Shown: piece by piece, positions 43,234 through 52,800 of the stretch | Layout of the letters: every line of letters begins with the position of its first letter | Position numbering within the stretch: position 1 is the stretch's first letter | Assembly (NCBI GenBank): GCA_016213325.1 | Contig: JACRAY010000034.1 | Span: 1-53,129 of the forward strand | DNA: 53,129 nucleotides | Source: Burkholderiales bacterium | Lineage (GTDB): Bacteria; Pseudomonadota; Gammaproteobacteria; Burkholderiales; Burkholderiaceae_C | Direction: 5' to 3' | Made by a program: the position numbers and the translations under genes | The notes under the pieces: generated by a model | Seen by the model: only the letters and a program-made list of their open reading frames with translations | Databases searched by the model: none | Told to the model about the DNA's origin: nothing

Positions 43234-44243
43234 GGCTGGCCCTCGGCAAGGTGCCGCACGATCCGGCAGTAGAGGTCGCGGACCCGCTGCGCTTGCTGCG
43301 GCCCGATCGCGGCGTAGTTGTCCAGGCCGGGCGAGCCGTTCACCTCCAGCACGACCCAGTCCTGCGTATTGGCCGGCGCTGCGATGTCGGCGCAGATGAA
43401 GTCGACGCCCGCGAACGCCAGCCCCAAGGCAGCGCAGGCCTGCACCGCCAGCGCCTCGAAAGACGGGTGGACCGCGCCGGTCACGTCGACCGAAGTGCCG
43501 CCCGTCGACAGGTTGGCGTTGTCCAGCAGCTGGATGCGCTGGCCCGACAGCGGCACGTGCGAGCGGCCCAGGCCCAGGCGAGCCAGGTTGACGGCGATGC
43601 GGAAGTCGAGCAAGTCGATCTCGGCATTGGGCCGTCCTTGCCCGGACAGCAGGTCGCGCGCCTGCACCAGCAGCTCGTCGACCGTGCTGCGGCCGTCGCC
43701 CACCACCGCCAGGGCGATGCGCTCGTAGGCGGAGATCACCTCCTGCACCAGCAGCACGACGCGGTAGTCGCGGCCCGGCTGGGCTTTTTCGACAAGGGCT
43801 ACCGGCACCTCCTCGAGCACGCGGCGCGCCGCTTCGCCCAGTTCCGCTTCGTTGACGGCCATGCAGACCAGCCGTCCCTGCTCCAGGTTGTTGGGCTTCA
43901 CGAACACCGGCCAGCCCTGTTCGGCGGCAAAGCTAAGGGCCTCCGGAATGCCACGCCGGCGTTCCGGCGCCAGCCGGGCGTTGCGCGCGGGCGAGAAGAA
44001 GGTCAGGCCCACCGGCACGCGCAGCCCGGCGCGGCGCAGGAAGTACGCGGCGTAGCCTTTGTCCTTGGCAATTTCGACCGAACCGGCGTGGTTGACGTTG
44101 AGGTTTCCATTGCGAAACAGGTGCCTGCGGCCATCGGGCAGGACGATGGCGCCCACGAAGCCGAACTCGGGCTCGAGTTCCACCTGCAGGCCCATCTCCG
44201 CCGCTGCCTCGGCGACGAGCCGCGCCGCAAAGGGCTGCTTCAT
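43230..44243 (-). CDS. ATP-grasp carboxylate-amine ligase
   Basis: 337 residues. NHAGSVEIAKDKGYAAYFLRRAGLRVP is the pre-grasp part, WPVFVKPNNLEQGRLV the ATP-binding Lys region, and WVVLEVNGSPGLDNYAA the metal-binding end. Similar to the ligase half of cyanophycin- or glutathione-type synthetases, but too short for the former. Overlaps the next ATP-grasp gene by 4 bases; the two may have acted in sequence on one peptide-like product. Substrates unknown. Confidence 0.78.
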   Translation of the reverse strand: MKQPFAARLVAEAAAEMGLQVELEPEFGFVGAIVLPDGRRHLFRNGNLNVNHAGSVEIAKDKGYAAYFLRRAGLRVPVGLTFFSPARNARLAPERRRGIPEALSFAAEQGWPVFVKPNNLEQGRLVCMAVNEAELGEAARRVLEEVPVALVEKAQPGRDYRVVLLVQEVISAYERIALAVVGDGRSTVDELLVQARDLLSGQGRPNAEIDLLDFRIAVNLARLGLGRSHVPLSGQRIQLLDNANLSTGGTSVDVTGAVHPSFEALAVQACAALGLAFAGVDFICADIAAPANTQDWVVLEVNGSPGLDNYAAIGPQQAQRVRDLYCRIVRHLAEGQP

Positions 44244-44278
44244 TCGGTCACCTCAAGAAAATCCACGAAAATGCGCGG

Positions 44279-45127
44279 ATGCGTTCGAGTTATATCCTGA
44301 CCCTCACCTGCCCCGACCGGCCCGGCATCGTGCACGCCGTGTCGGGCTTCCTGTACGAGCGCGGCGGCAACATCGAGGAGGCGGCGCAGTACAACGACCA
44401 CGACACGGGCCTGTTCTTCATGCGCGTGCGCTTCGCGTGCGACCAGCTCACCGAAGAGGACCTGCGCACGCAGCTGAAGTTCTTTGCCGACCCCTTCGGC
44501 ATGGACTGGAAGCTGCACTCCACCGAGCGGCCCATGCCTGCGGTGATCATGGTGAGCAAGGAAGGCCACTGCCTGAACGACCTGCTGTTCCGCGTGAAGA
44601 GCGGCCTGCTGCACCTGGATGTGCGCGCCATCATCTCGAACCACCGCGAGTTCTACCAGCTGGCGGCCAGCTACAACATCCCGTTCCACCACATCCCGGT
44701 GACGGCCGCCACCAAGGCGCAGGCCGAGTCGCGGCAGCTGGAGATCATCGAGGGCGAGGGCGCCGAGCTGGTGGTGCTGGCGCGCTACATGCAGATCCTG
44801 TCGGACGCGATGTGCAACCGCCTGGCAGGGCGCGCGATCAACATCCACCACAGCTTCCTGCCCAGCTTCAAGGGCGCCAAGCCCTACTTCCAGGCGCACC
44901 AGCGCGGCGTGAAGCTGATCGGCGCGACCGCCCACTACGTGACCGCGGCGCTCGACGAAGGGCCGATCATCGAACAGGGCGTGGAACGGGTGGACCACAC
45001 GTACACGGTGGACGACCTCACTGCCGTCGGGCGCGACACCGAGAGCATCGTGCTGGCGCGTGCCGTCAAGTGGCACAGCGAGCACCGGGTGCTGCTCGAT
45101 GGGCACAAGACGGTGATCTTCCGCTAG
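44279..45127 (+). CDS. purU: Formyltetrahydrofolate deformylase
   Basis: 282 residues. N-terminal ACT domain (YILTLTCPDRPGIVHAVSGFLYERGGNIEEAAQY) and a C-terminal formyltransferase-like hydrolase domain with INIHHSFLPSFKGAKPY and the DEGPIIEQ Asp. It hydrolyses 10-formyl-THF to formate and THF, supplying formate to PurT and balancing one-carbon pools. Its TAG shares a CTAG with the convergent peptidase gene. Confidence 0.95.
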   Translation: MRSSYILTLTCPDRPGIVHAVSGFLYERGGNIEEAAQYNDHDTGLFFMRVRFACDQLTEEDLRTQLKFFADPFGMDWKLHSTERPMPAVIMVSKEGHCLNDLLFRVKSGLLHLDVRAIISNHREFYQLAASYNIPFHHIPVTAATKAQAESRQLEIIEGEGAELVVLARYMQILSDAMCNRLAGRAINIHHSFLPSFKGAKPYFQAHQRGVKLIGATAHYVTAALDEGPIIEQGVERVDHTYTVDDLTAVGRDTESIVLARAVKWHSEHRVLLDGHKTVIFR

Positions 45128-46503
45128 CGGTCCCCCACGTCCCAGAACAGCCCCGCCATCATCCGCAGCCCCTCGCGCACCAGAGGCGCCAGCAGGTGCT
45201 CGTTGGGCGCGTGCTGCGAGCACGCCGCATACGAATGCGGCACCCACACCGTGGGCATGCCCAGGAGGTCGGTGAACACCTCGTTGGGTAGCGACCCGCC
45301 CAGGTTGGGCAACACCACCGGCGGCCGCCCCATCGTCTGCTCGATCGACGCAGTGGCGAACTTGGCCCACGGGTCGTCGGGGTCGAGCCGCGTCGCGTGC
45401 ATCAGCACGTCGCGCGCCGGCTCCACCTGCACCTGCGCGAAGCCGTGGCGGTCGAGGTGGCGGCGCAGCGCCGGCAGGATGTCGGCCGGCTCGGTGCCCA
45501 CCACGAAGCGCAGCTGGCAGTACGCGACGGCCGAAGGCGGGATCGCGTTCACCGGCCGGTCGGGGTTGCCGGTCTTGAAGGCCAGCACCTCGAAGCTGTT
45601 CCAGCCGAACACACGCTCGGCCGGCGTCAGCGATGCCTCGCCCCATTCGGTGTCGATCGAGGGCCCGCCCTCACCCGCGTCGATATGCGCATCGGCGAGC
45701 GCCGCGCGCACGCCGTCGGTCAGCGTCGTGGGCCGCCATTCGGGCACCTGGATCTGGCCGCGCGCGTCGGTGATGCACGCCAGCGCATGGGCCATCACGA
45801 TGCCCGGGTTGGCCAGCAGCCCGCCCCAGTTGCCCGAATGGTGGCCGCCCTCGCGGTACTTCAGTACCAGGTTGAAGTTGATGGTGCCGCGCGTGCCGCC
45901 GAAGATGGTGGGCTGCCGCGGGTCCAGCCGCGGGCCGTCGGAGCCGACCAGCACGTCGGCCTTCAGGTCGGCGCTGTGCGCACGGCAGAACTCCGCGAGG
46001 CCGGGCGACCCCGTCTCCTCGCCGGTTTCCAGCAGGATCACCGAGTTGAAGCCCAGCCTGCCGCGCTCTTCCAGCACGCACGCCAGCGCCGCGATGTTGA
46101 TGGTGTGCTGGCCCTTGTTGTCCGCGGTGCCGCGTCCGTAGAGCCGGTCGCCTTCGGCCACCACCTTCCACGGCGACAGGCCGGCGCGCCACTGCTCGTC
46201 CTGCCCGCGGATCACGTCGCCGTGGCCGTAGGTCAGCACCGTGGGACGCGCCGGGTCCTCGATGCGGCGCGCGATGAGGAAGGGCCCGAAGGCCGGCTTG
46301 GGGTTGTCGTACACCGCACAGTCGTAACCCAGGCGCGCCAGCGACGGCGCCATCTCGTCGCGCAGGTAGGCCTGCAGCGCCGGCATCGAATCCGGCTCCT
46401 GGCTGGCTGTGGGAATGGCGACGCGCCGCTGCAGGTCCTCGACGAAACCACCGCCGTCGAAATACTGCTCGGCCCGGCCTATGGCGCCTGCCCGTGTGCC
46501 CAT
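45124..46503 (-). CDS. M20 family metallopeptidase
   Basis: 459 residues. Zinc ligands read in order: YGHGDVIRG (His), GRGTADNKGQ (Asp), LETGEETGS (Glu-Glu), GSDGPRL (Asp), and a C-terminal SYAACSQHAPNEH (His). A dimerisation insert lies at about 200-320. Carboxypeptidase/dipeptidase-like, specificity unknown. Divergent from the LysR gene whose regulator may control it. No signal peptide. Confidence 0.9.
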   Translation of the reverse strand: MGTRAGAIGRAEQYFDGGGFVEDLQRRVAIPTASQEPDSMPALQAYLRDEMAPSLARLGYDCAVYDNPKPAFGPFLIARRIEDPARPTVLTYGHGDVIRGQDEQWRAGLSPWKVVAEGDRLYGRGTADNKGQHTINIAALACVLEERGRLGFNSVILLETGEETGSPGLAEFCRAHSADLKADVLVGSDGPRLDPRQPTIFGGTRGTINFNLVLKYREGGHHSGNWGGLLANPGIVMAHALACITDARGQIQVPEWRPTTLTDGVRAALADAHIDAGEGGPSIDTEWGEASLTPAERVFGWNSFEVLAFKTGNPDRPVNAIPPSAVAYCQLRFVVGTEPADILPALRRHLDRHGFAQVQVEPARDVLMHATRLDPDDPWAKFATASIEQTMGRPPVVLPNLGGSLPNEVFTDLLGMPTVWVPHSYAACSQHAPNEHLLAPLVREGLRMMAGLFWDVGDR

Positions 46504-46553
46504 GAAACCTCCTTGGGTTGCCCGAAGCGACAGTATGCCCAGAGAATGCAGGC

Positions 46554-47423
46554 ATGTCCGCCGCCCGCATCCCGCCGATCCAGTGCCTCCTGACCTTCGA
46601 GGCGCTGGCGCGCCTGCGCTCGGTGACGCAGGCGGCCGAGGAGCTGTGCGTGACGCCCAGCGCCGTGAGCCACCGCGTGCGCCAGTTGGAGCAGATCCTG
46701 GGCACCAAGCTGTTCGGGCGCGCCGACTTCTCGCTCACCACCGAGGGCAGCGAGTACCTGGCCCACGTGCGCGAAGGGCTCGCCGTGCTGGGCCGCTTTC
46801 CGGGCCGCGATGCGGCGCAGGGCAAGCGCAAGCTGAGGGTGGCGGTGACGCCCACGTTTTCGCGTTCCATCCTCATGCCGCGGCTGCGCGCCTTCATCGA
46901 GGCGTACCCCGAGATCGACCTCACGCTGCAGGTGTCGATCCCGCTGCTGGACGTGGTGGCGGAAGACGCCGACCTGATGATCCGCTTCGGCACCGGCCGC
47001 TATGCCGACGTGGAGCACACCTGCCTGATGACCGACGACGTGACGCCGATGGCCGCGCCGGACTTCCTGCGCGCCAACGGGCCGTTCGACACGGTGGAGG
47101 ACTTGCTCGTGGCCAAGCTGATCAAGAGCCCGCTGGAGCCGTGGCGCACCTGGTTCCTGGCCCACGGTGTGGATGCGCCCGAGCCCGCCGGCTCGTCGTT
47201 CAACGACATCGGCCTGATGTGCGACGCGGCCGCGCAGGGCCTGGGCGTGGCGCTGGTGCGCCTGAAGCTCGGCAAGCCCTGGCTGGACAACGGCCTGCTG
47301 GAACGCGTGTCGGCACGCAACGTGCCGAGCCCGCACGCGCATTACCTGTGCTGGCGCACCGGCACCATGGACCGCTGGGAGTGCGCCGCGTTTGCCGATT
47401 GGCTGAAGCGAAGCCTGGCTTAG
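46554..47423 (+). CDS. LysR-family regulator (GcvA type)
   Basis: 289 residues. N-terminal HTH (RSVTQAAEELCVTPSAVSHRVRQLEQILGTKLFGR) and a LysR effector domain (KLRVAVTPTFSRSILMPRLRAFIEAYPEIDL). The ATG at 46554 gives the normal MSAARIPPIQCLLTFEALAR start; an ATG 36 bases upstream only adds a short extension. Divergent from the M20 peptidase gene. Converges on the methyltransferase gene with a 4-base stop overlap. Confidence 0.88.
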   Translation: MSAARIPPIQCLLTFEALARLRSVTQAAEELCVTPSAVSHRVRQLEQILGTKLFGRADFSLTTEGSEYLAHVREGLAVLGRFPGRDAAQGKRKLRVAVTPTFSRSILMPRLRAFIEAYPEIDLTLQVSIPLLDVVAEDADLMIRFGTGRYADVEHTCLMTDDVTPMAAPDFLRANGPFDTVEDLLVAKLIKSPLEPWRTWFLAHGVDAPEPAGSSFNDIGLMCDAAAQGLGVALVRLKLGKPWLDNGLLERVSARNVPSPHAHYLCWRTGTMDRWECAAFADWLKRSLA

Positions 47424-48208
47424 TGCCTCCGGGCCGTGACGACCTGGAAGTTGCCGAAGAAGCAGGTTTCGGACTCCGCCTTCCAGCCGCCCATGCCGTT
47501 CAGGCAGGCCACCGGCTCTTGCCGGTCCCACAGGGCCAGGCCGAGCGGCTCGAATACCTTGAAGTAGGTCCAGCTGAGCGCCTGCAGCACCCAGGGGCGC
47601 GGCTTGTGGAATTCGGCGAGGTACAGCGTGCCGCCCGGCGCCAGCAGGCGGCCGGCTTCGCCGAGCGCGCGGTCCTTCAGCTCGTGCGGCAGTTCGTGCA
47701 GCAGGAAGAAGATGATGTTGGCGTCGAAAGCGCCCGCGGCCTGCTTCATGGACGTGGCGTCGTCCAGCACGTAGTCCACCCGGCCTTCGTAGGCCGCCAG
47801 CTTGCTGCGCGCATGCAGCAGTTCGTTCTCGATCAGGTCGGCGATGACCACCCGCTCGGCGCCGGCCGCGAGCGACGCTTCCACCACGCGGGGGATCACG
47901 TTGCCGAAGGCGCAGGACGTGACAAGCACCTGCTTGCCGCGCAGGTCGCTGGCGCGCAGCCCGGCGACGATCTTGGACACCAGCCGGTGGTACTGGAACA
48001 GCAGGATGGCAGAGATCATGGGCTGGAAGTCCACCAGCTTGATCAGCCGCATGTCGGAGTACACCGGGTACACATGCGAAGCCTTGCCCCGGTCGGACGT
48101 GAACTCGCGCACCAGCAGCGCGCCCCGCGTGAAGACGAAGAAGAACAGCCCGGTCGCTGCCAGCAGCAGGACGAAGGCGACGGTGGCGGTGGTAAGCCAG
48201 GTGGTCAT
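47420..48208 (-). CDS. RquA-like SAM-dependent methyltransferase-fold protein
   Basis: About 262 residues from M at 48208 (an ATG at 48217 also exists). One N-terminal helix (ATVAFVLLLAATGLFFFVF), then a class I methyltransferase fold. VTSCAFGNVIPRVVEAS replaces the usual glycine-rich motif I. LLHELPHELKDRALGEAGRLLAPGGTLYLAEFHKPRPW and the EPLGLALW tail resemble the rhodoquinone biosynthesis protein RquA. If so it converts ubiquinone to rhodoquinone for anaerobic fumarate respiration. The identification is by remembered resemblance and is not certain; a plain methyltransferase is the alternative. A TTGAT-type FNR-like box lies 36 bases upstream. Confidence 0.5.
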   Translation of the reverse strand: MTTWLTTATVAFVLLLAATGLFFFVFTRGALLVREFTSDRGKASHVYPVYSDMRLIKLVDFQPMISAILLFQYHRLVSKIVAGLRASDLRGKQVLVTSCAFGNVIPRVVEASLAAGAERVVIADLIENELLHARSKLAAYEGRVDYVLDDATSMKQAAGAFDANIIFFLLHELPHELKDRALGEAGRLLAPGGTLYLAEFHKPRPWVLQALSWTYFKVFEPLGLALWDRQEPVACLNGMGGWKAESETCFFGNFQVVTARRH

Positions 48209-48243
48209 GCACCCCATCGTGCCTGCGCTGCCGCCCGGCCCGT

Positions 48244-48257
48244 TTGATCTACCTCAT
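48244..48257. promoter_or_regulatory. FNR/Anr-like box TTGATCTACCTCAT
   Basis: The left half-site TTGAT is perfect; the right half differs from ATCAA at two positions. It lies in the divergent region between the RquA-like gene (start 48208) and the GlcD-type gene (start 48327), so it could serve either. A possible -10-like AAATTT follows at 48281 for the plus-strand gene. Oxygen-responsive control is inferred. Confidence 0.35.
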
Positions 48258-48326
48258 GCGGCGAATTCAGCTGCGGCTGGAAATTTCTTCATGGCCGGCG
48301 GCCCGGGGACGCCGTAAAGTCGCCGG

Positions 48327-49820
48327 ATGAACACTTCCGTCGATCCCGACGTGCTTTACCGTGCCGAGCGGCAGGCCGCCGTGGTGCGCGCGCTGGAGGC
48401 GGCGCTGCCGCCGCAGGCCCTGCTGTGGCAGGCCGAAGACACCACCCCGTACGAGTGCGACGGCCTCACGGCCTACCGCGAAAGGCCGCTGGCGGTGGCA
48501 CTGCCCGAGACCGAACAGGAAGTGCAGGCGGTGCTGCGCATCTGCCACGAGATGGAAGTGCCGGTGGTGGCGCGCGGCGCGGGCACCGGGCTTTCGGGCG
48601 GGGCCATGCCGCACAGGCTGGGCATCACGCTGTCGCTCGCACGGTTCAACCGCATCCTGAAGCTGGACCCCGTGAGCCGCACGGCCGTCGTGCAATGCGG
48701 CGTGCGCAACCTCGCGATCAGCGAGGCGGCGGGCCCGTACGGCCTGTACTATGCGCCCGACCCCTCGAGCCAGATCGCCTGCACCATCGGGGGCAACGTG
48801 GCCGAGAACTCGGGCGGCGTGCACTGCCTGAAGTACGGCCTGACGCTGCACAACGTGCTGCGCGTGCGCGGCTTCACCGCCGCAGGCGAGCCGGTGACCT
48901 TCGGCAGCGAGGCGCTGGATGCGCCGGGCTACGACCTGCTGGCGGCGGTGGTCGGCAGCGAAGGCATGCTGGCGGTGGTGATGGAAGTGACGGTGAAGCT
49001 GGTGCCCAAGCCGCTGCTGGCACGCTGCATCATGGCGAGCTTCGACGACATCCGCAAAGCCGGCGACGCGGTGGCCGCGGTGATCGCGGCCGGCATCATC
49101 CCCGCCGGCCTCGAGATGATGGACAAGCCGATGACGGCGGCGGTGGAGGACTTCGTTCATGCGGGCTACGACCTGCAGGCCGAGGCCATCCTGCTGTGCG
49201 AGAGCGACGGCACGCCCGAAGAGGTGGAAGAAGAGATCGGCCGCATGAGCGAGGTGCTGCGCTCGGCCGGCGCCACCGCCATCGCGGTGAGCCGCGACGA
49301 AGCCGAGCGGCTGCGCTTCTGGAGCGGGCGCAAGAACGCCTTTCCGGCGTCGGGGCGCATCAGCCCCGACTACATGTGCATGGATTCGACGATCCCGCGG
49401 CGCCGCCTGGCCGACATCCTGCTGGCGATCCAGGAGATGGAGCGCAAGTACGGCCTGCGTTGCGCCAACGTGTTCCACGCGGGCGACGGCAACCTGCACC
49501 CGCTGATCCTGTTCGACGCCAACGACGCCGACCAGCTGCGCCGCTGCGAGCGCTTCGGCGCCGACATCCTGGAAACCAGCGTGGCCATGGGCGGCACCAT
49601 CACCGGCGAGCATGGCGTGGGCGTGGAGAAGCTCAATTCGATGTGCGTGCAGTTCAGCGTGGAAGAGCGCGAGCAGATGCTGGGCGTGAAGCGTGCGTTC
49701 GACGGCAAGGGCTTGCTGAACCCCGGCAAGGTGATTCCCACGCTGAACCGCTGCGTGGAGTACGGCCGCGTGATCGTGCGCGGCGGACAGGTACCGCGGC
49801 CGGACTTGCCGCGCTTCTAG
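48327..49820 (+). CDS. FAD-linked oxidase, GlcD-type (glycolate/D-lactate oxidase subunit)
   Basis: 497 residues. The PCMH-type FAD domain shows VVARGAGTGLSGGA and CTIGGNVAENSGGVHCLKYG; the C-terminal cap has FHAGDGNLHPLIL and GTITGEHGVGVEK. GlcD oxidises glycolate (or a related D-2-hydroxyacid) to glyoxylate. In other proteobacteria it is followed by glcE and glcF, but here the next gene is convergent, so those are absent in the window. Shares a CTAG with the exoprotein gene. Confidence 0.87.
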   Translation: MNTSVDPDVLYRAERQAAVVRALEAALPPQALLWQAEDTTPYECDGLTAYRERPLAVALPETEQEVQAVLRICHEMEVPVVARGAGTGLSGGAMPHRLGITLSLARFNRILKLDPVSRTAVVQCGVRNLAISEAAGPYGLYYAPDPSSQIACTIGGNVAENSGGVHCLKYGLTLHNVLRVRGFTAAGEPVTFGSEALDAPGYDLLAAVVGSEGMLAVVMEVTVKLVPKPLLARCIMASFDDIRKAGDAVAAVIAAGIIPAGLEMMDKPMTAAVEDFVHAGYDLQAEAILLCESDGTPEEVEEEIGRMSEVLRSAGATAIAVSRDEAERLRFWSGRKNAFPASGRISPDYMCMDSTIPRRRLADILLAIQEMERKYGLRCANVFHAGDGNLHPLILFDANDADQLRRCERFGADILETSVAMGGTITGEHGVGVEKLNSMCVQFSVEEREQMLGVKRAFDGKGLLNPGKVIPTLNRCVEYGRVIVRGGQVPRPDLPRF

Positions 49821-52800
49821 CGTTTGCAGGTGGTGTCGTCCACCAGGCCGCCTCCCCTGAACTTGAGTTGGCGGTCCTCTTCCTCCTTGAGCAGCAACAG
49901 GAACTTGCTCAGGAAATTGTCATGATCGCGCAGGAATGCGATGACCCTGTCGCGTGTCTCCGGGTTGTGCAGCAGTTCGAGCAGGCGCTCCGCTCGGTCG
50001 CCGCCTCCCGGTGATGGCGCCGGCGTTGGAGCTGGTGTCGGGGCCGGCGTCGGAGCCGGCGTCGGAGCTGGCGTCGGAGCCGGTGTCGGAGCCGGTGTCG
50101 GAGCCGGTGTCGGAGCCGGTGTCGGGGCCGGTGTCGGGGCCGGTGTCGGAGCCGGTGTCGGGGCCGGTGTCGGAGCCGGCGTCGGGGCCGGCGTAGGCGC
50201 AGGCGTCGGGGCCGGCGTCGGGGCAGGTGTCGGCGAAGGCGTAGGCGCCGGCGCATCCCCTGCCGCCAACTGCAGCGCAGGCGCCGGGCTGGTGATGAAC
50301 GACGGCGTCACGCCCGGTGCGTTGGGCAAGGTCCCGCCCACCGTGCCGCCACTGCTGCGCATCACGTGGAAGGTGTCGCCGTTCACGACGTTCGGCCCCA
50401 GGCTGGCGGTGGCCGTCACGCCACCGGCAAAGTTGACGTCGCCCGTGGCCTGCACGACATCGTAGTTCGCAGCGTCGGTCAGGTGCAGCAGCAGTTCGGT
50501 GCCCGCATCGAGCTGGATCGTGGCCGCCTGGATCGTGAGCGTGCCGACCGGCGAAGCCAGCCCGGGCGCGATGATGCCCGTGTTGGTGAGCGTGCCGCTG
50601 CCCAGCCCCAGGGTGCCGTCGCCCGCGATCAGGCCGCTGCTCGAAAGCGACGTGTTCGCGTTGTCCAGCAGCGTGCCGCCAGCCAGCGCCAGCGTGCCCA
50701 GGTTGCTCGTGAACTTGCCCGCGCCCATGTGGAGCGTCCCGCCCTGCAGGTGCAGCGTGCCGCCGGCCAGGTTGGCGAAGCCCGCATTGAACGTCGCGGA
50801 CAGCGAGGGAGCGTTCATGCTGAACAGGCCGGCGTTCGCAATGCTGCCGGTGCCCGCCAGTTGCGTGCCGCCGGCCAGCGTGACGTGCCCGCTGTTGGCC
50901 AACGTGCGATCGAGTGCCGGCGTACCCGACAGCGCCGCCGCGGCGCCTGGGCCGATGGACGTGATGCCGCTGCCGCCCATGGTGCCGCCGCTGAAAGCCA
51001 GCGAGGTGGTGATGGTGAGGTTGCCGCTGCCCGCTATGCTGCCGCCGCTGGCGAGCGACACGTTGGGCACCGAGATCGTGCCCGGTACGTTGAGCGTGCC
51101 GCCGTCGACGATGAGCGCTTCGCCCGAGCCCACGCTGCTGGCCAGCGTGAACGTGCCTGAGTCGACATGCACCCCGCCGGCCGACGTGAAGCTGGCCAGG
51201 CCGCTGCCCGAGACGCCGGCGCCATCGCCCAGCAGCACACTGCCGGTGGACGACGACAACGAGACACCGCCGCTGCCCCCGTTGAGGCTGGTGGACAGCT
51301 TGAGGTCGCCGGTTGCAGCGAACACCACGCGGCCCGATTGCTGCGCGGATTCGATGTCGGCGTTGCCGGTGTGGCTGATGCCCACGAAGCCCGGGCCGGC
51401 GCCCGTGCTGGTGGAGCTGCCGATGGTGAAGCCCGTGGTGCCGCTGCCCGCCAGGCTGGCCGTGGCCAGCGGTGCCGCGGCGCTGCCGATGGACATGCCC
51501 GTGGCCGTCAGCAACTCGATCTTGTCCGAGCGCAACAGGCCGCCCGTGCCCTGTGCGATGCCGCCGAGCTGCGACGACAGCGTGATCCAGCCGCTGGGCC
51601 CCGCCGTCAGCGTGCCGCCCACCGTGAGCCCGCCACCGATGTCGTCGATCTCGATCTGCGCATCGGCCGCCGTGGTGCTGATGTTGCGCAGGGTCGTGCC
51701 GAACAGGCGGTTGGTGCGCACGTAGACGAAGCCCGCTTCGCCGGTCTGCGAGCCGCTGAAGCTGCTGATGTTGTTGTCGTTGCCGTCCAGCGAGATCGCG
51801 TGGCCCGCGGCCGCCGTGAGGCTGCCCGCCGAGATGCGGCCGACACCGTTCTCGACGATGGACCCGCTGTCGGCCGTGAGCGTCACGTTCGCCGTGCCGC
51901 CGCCCACGCCGAAGCTGGTTTCGCTGATCGACAGGTCGCCCGAAGTCACGCGCAGCGCGATCGGCGCGTTGTCGGTGACCACGCCCTTGAAGCGGTAGTT
52001 CAGCGCGCTCTGCAACTCCTGCACGTCGAGCGAGGTGGCGTTGGTGAAGCGGAAGGCGCCGTCGGAGAAGCCCGCGAGCTGGGCCACATGGTTGGCGGTG
52101 CTGGTGAGCGTGACCGAGCCGGCGGGCGCGTACGCCATGAGGCGGTTCGCCATGATGCCGCCGCCCGACGACTGGCCGATGTCGCCGTTGTCGGACAGCA
52201 GGAACACCGTGCTGCCGCTGCCCGAGCCGTTGAGCCCCGCGTGGACCGAGATGTCGTTCTGCGCCCACAGCATCAGCTCGGTGTTGGCCGACCAGTCGAC
52301 GGGACTGACCACCGTGATGTTGCCGGCGCCCGAACCTGCGGAGTTGTGCGTGCGGACCGTGACGTTGGTGGTGGCGAGGTAGCCTTCGATCGCGCCGGTC
52401 GTGACCAGGCTGTCGTTGACGGCGCCGCTCGGCAGGAAGTTGGGGCCGGCCGATGTCGTGCTGCTGCCCGGCATGCCGGCGTTGTTGGCGGCCGCCAGGT
52501 CGTCGGCGATCCACACGTTGGTGGGGTCGAGCAGCAGGTTGCCGGTGCGGCCCATCGGCGCGCGCGTGTCCACCTGGCCCTGCATGTCGAGGAAGCGTCC
52601 CGACGTCTCGATGTTGCCGCCGTCGCCGCCGGCGGCACCGCCGCGCGCCGACAGCGCACCATGGACGCGTGTCGCACCGTCGGACCACACCACCAGCGTT
52701 CCGCCGTCGCCGCGGCCCGCAGCATCGACCGTGAGCGTGCTGCCGGCTTCGACCAGCGTTGCCTTGGCGTTGGCCACGCGCGCATCGCCGCCTTGCCAGC

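Noticed and set aside
43230..44243. Cyanophycin synthetase
   Set aside because: At 337 residues it lacks the Mur-ligase-like half of that enzyme.
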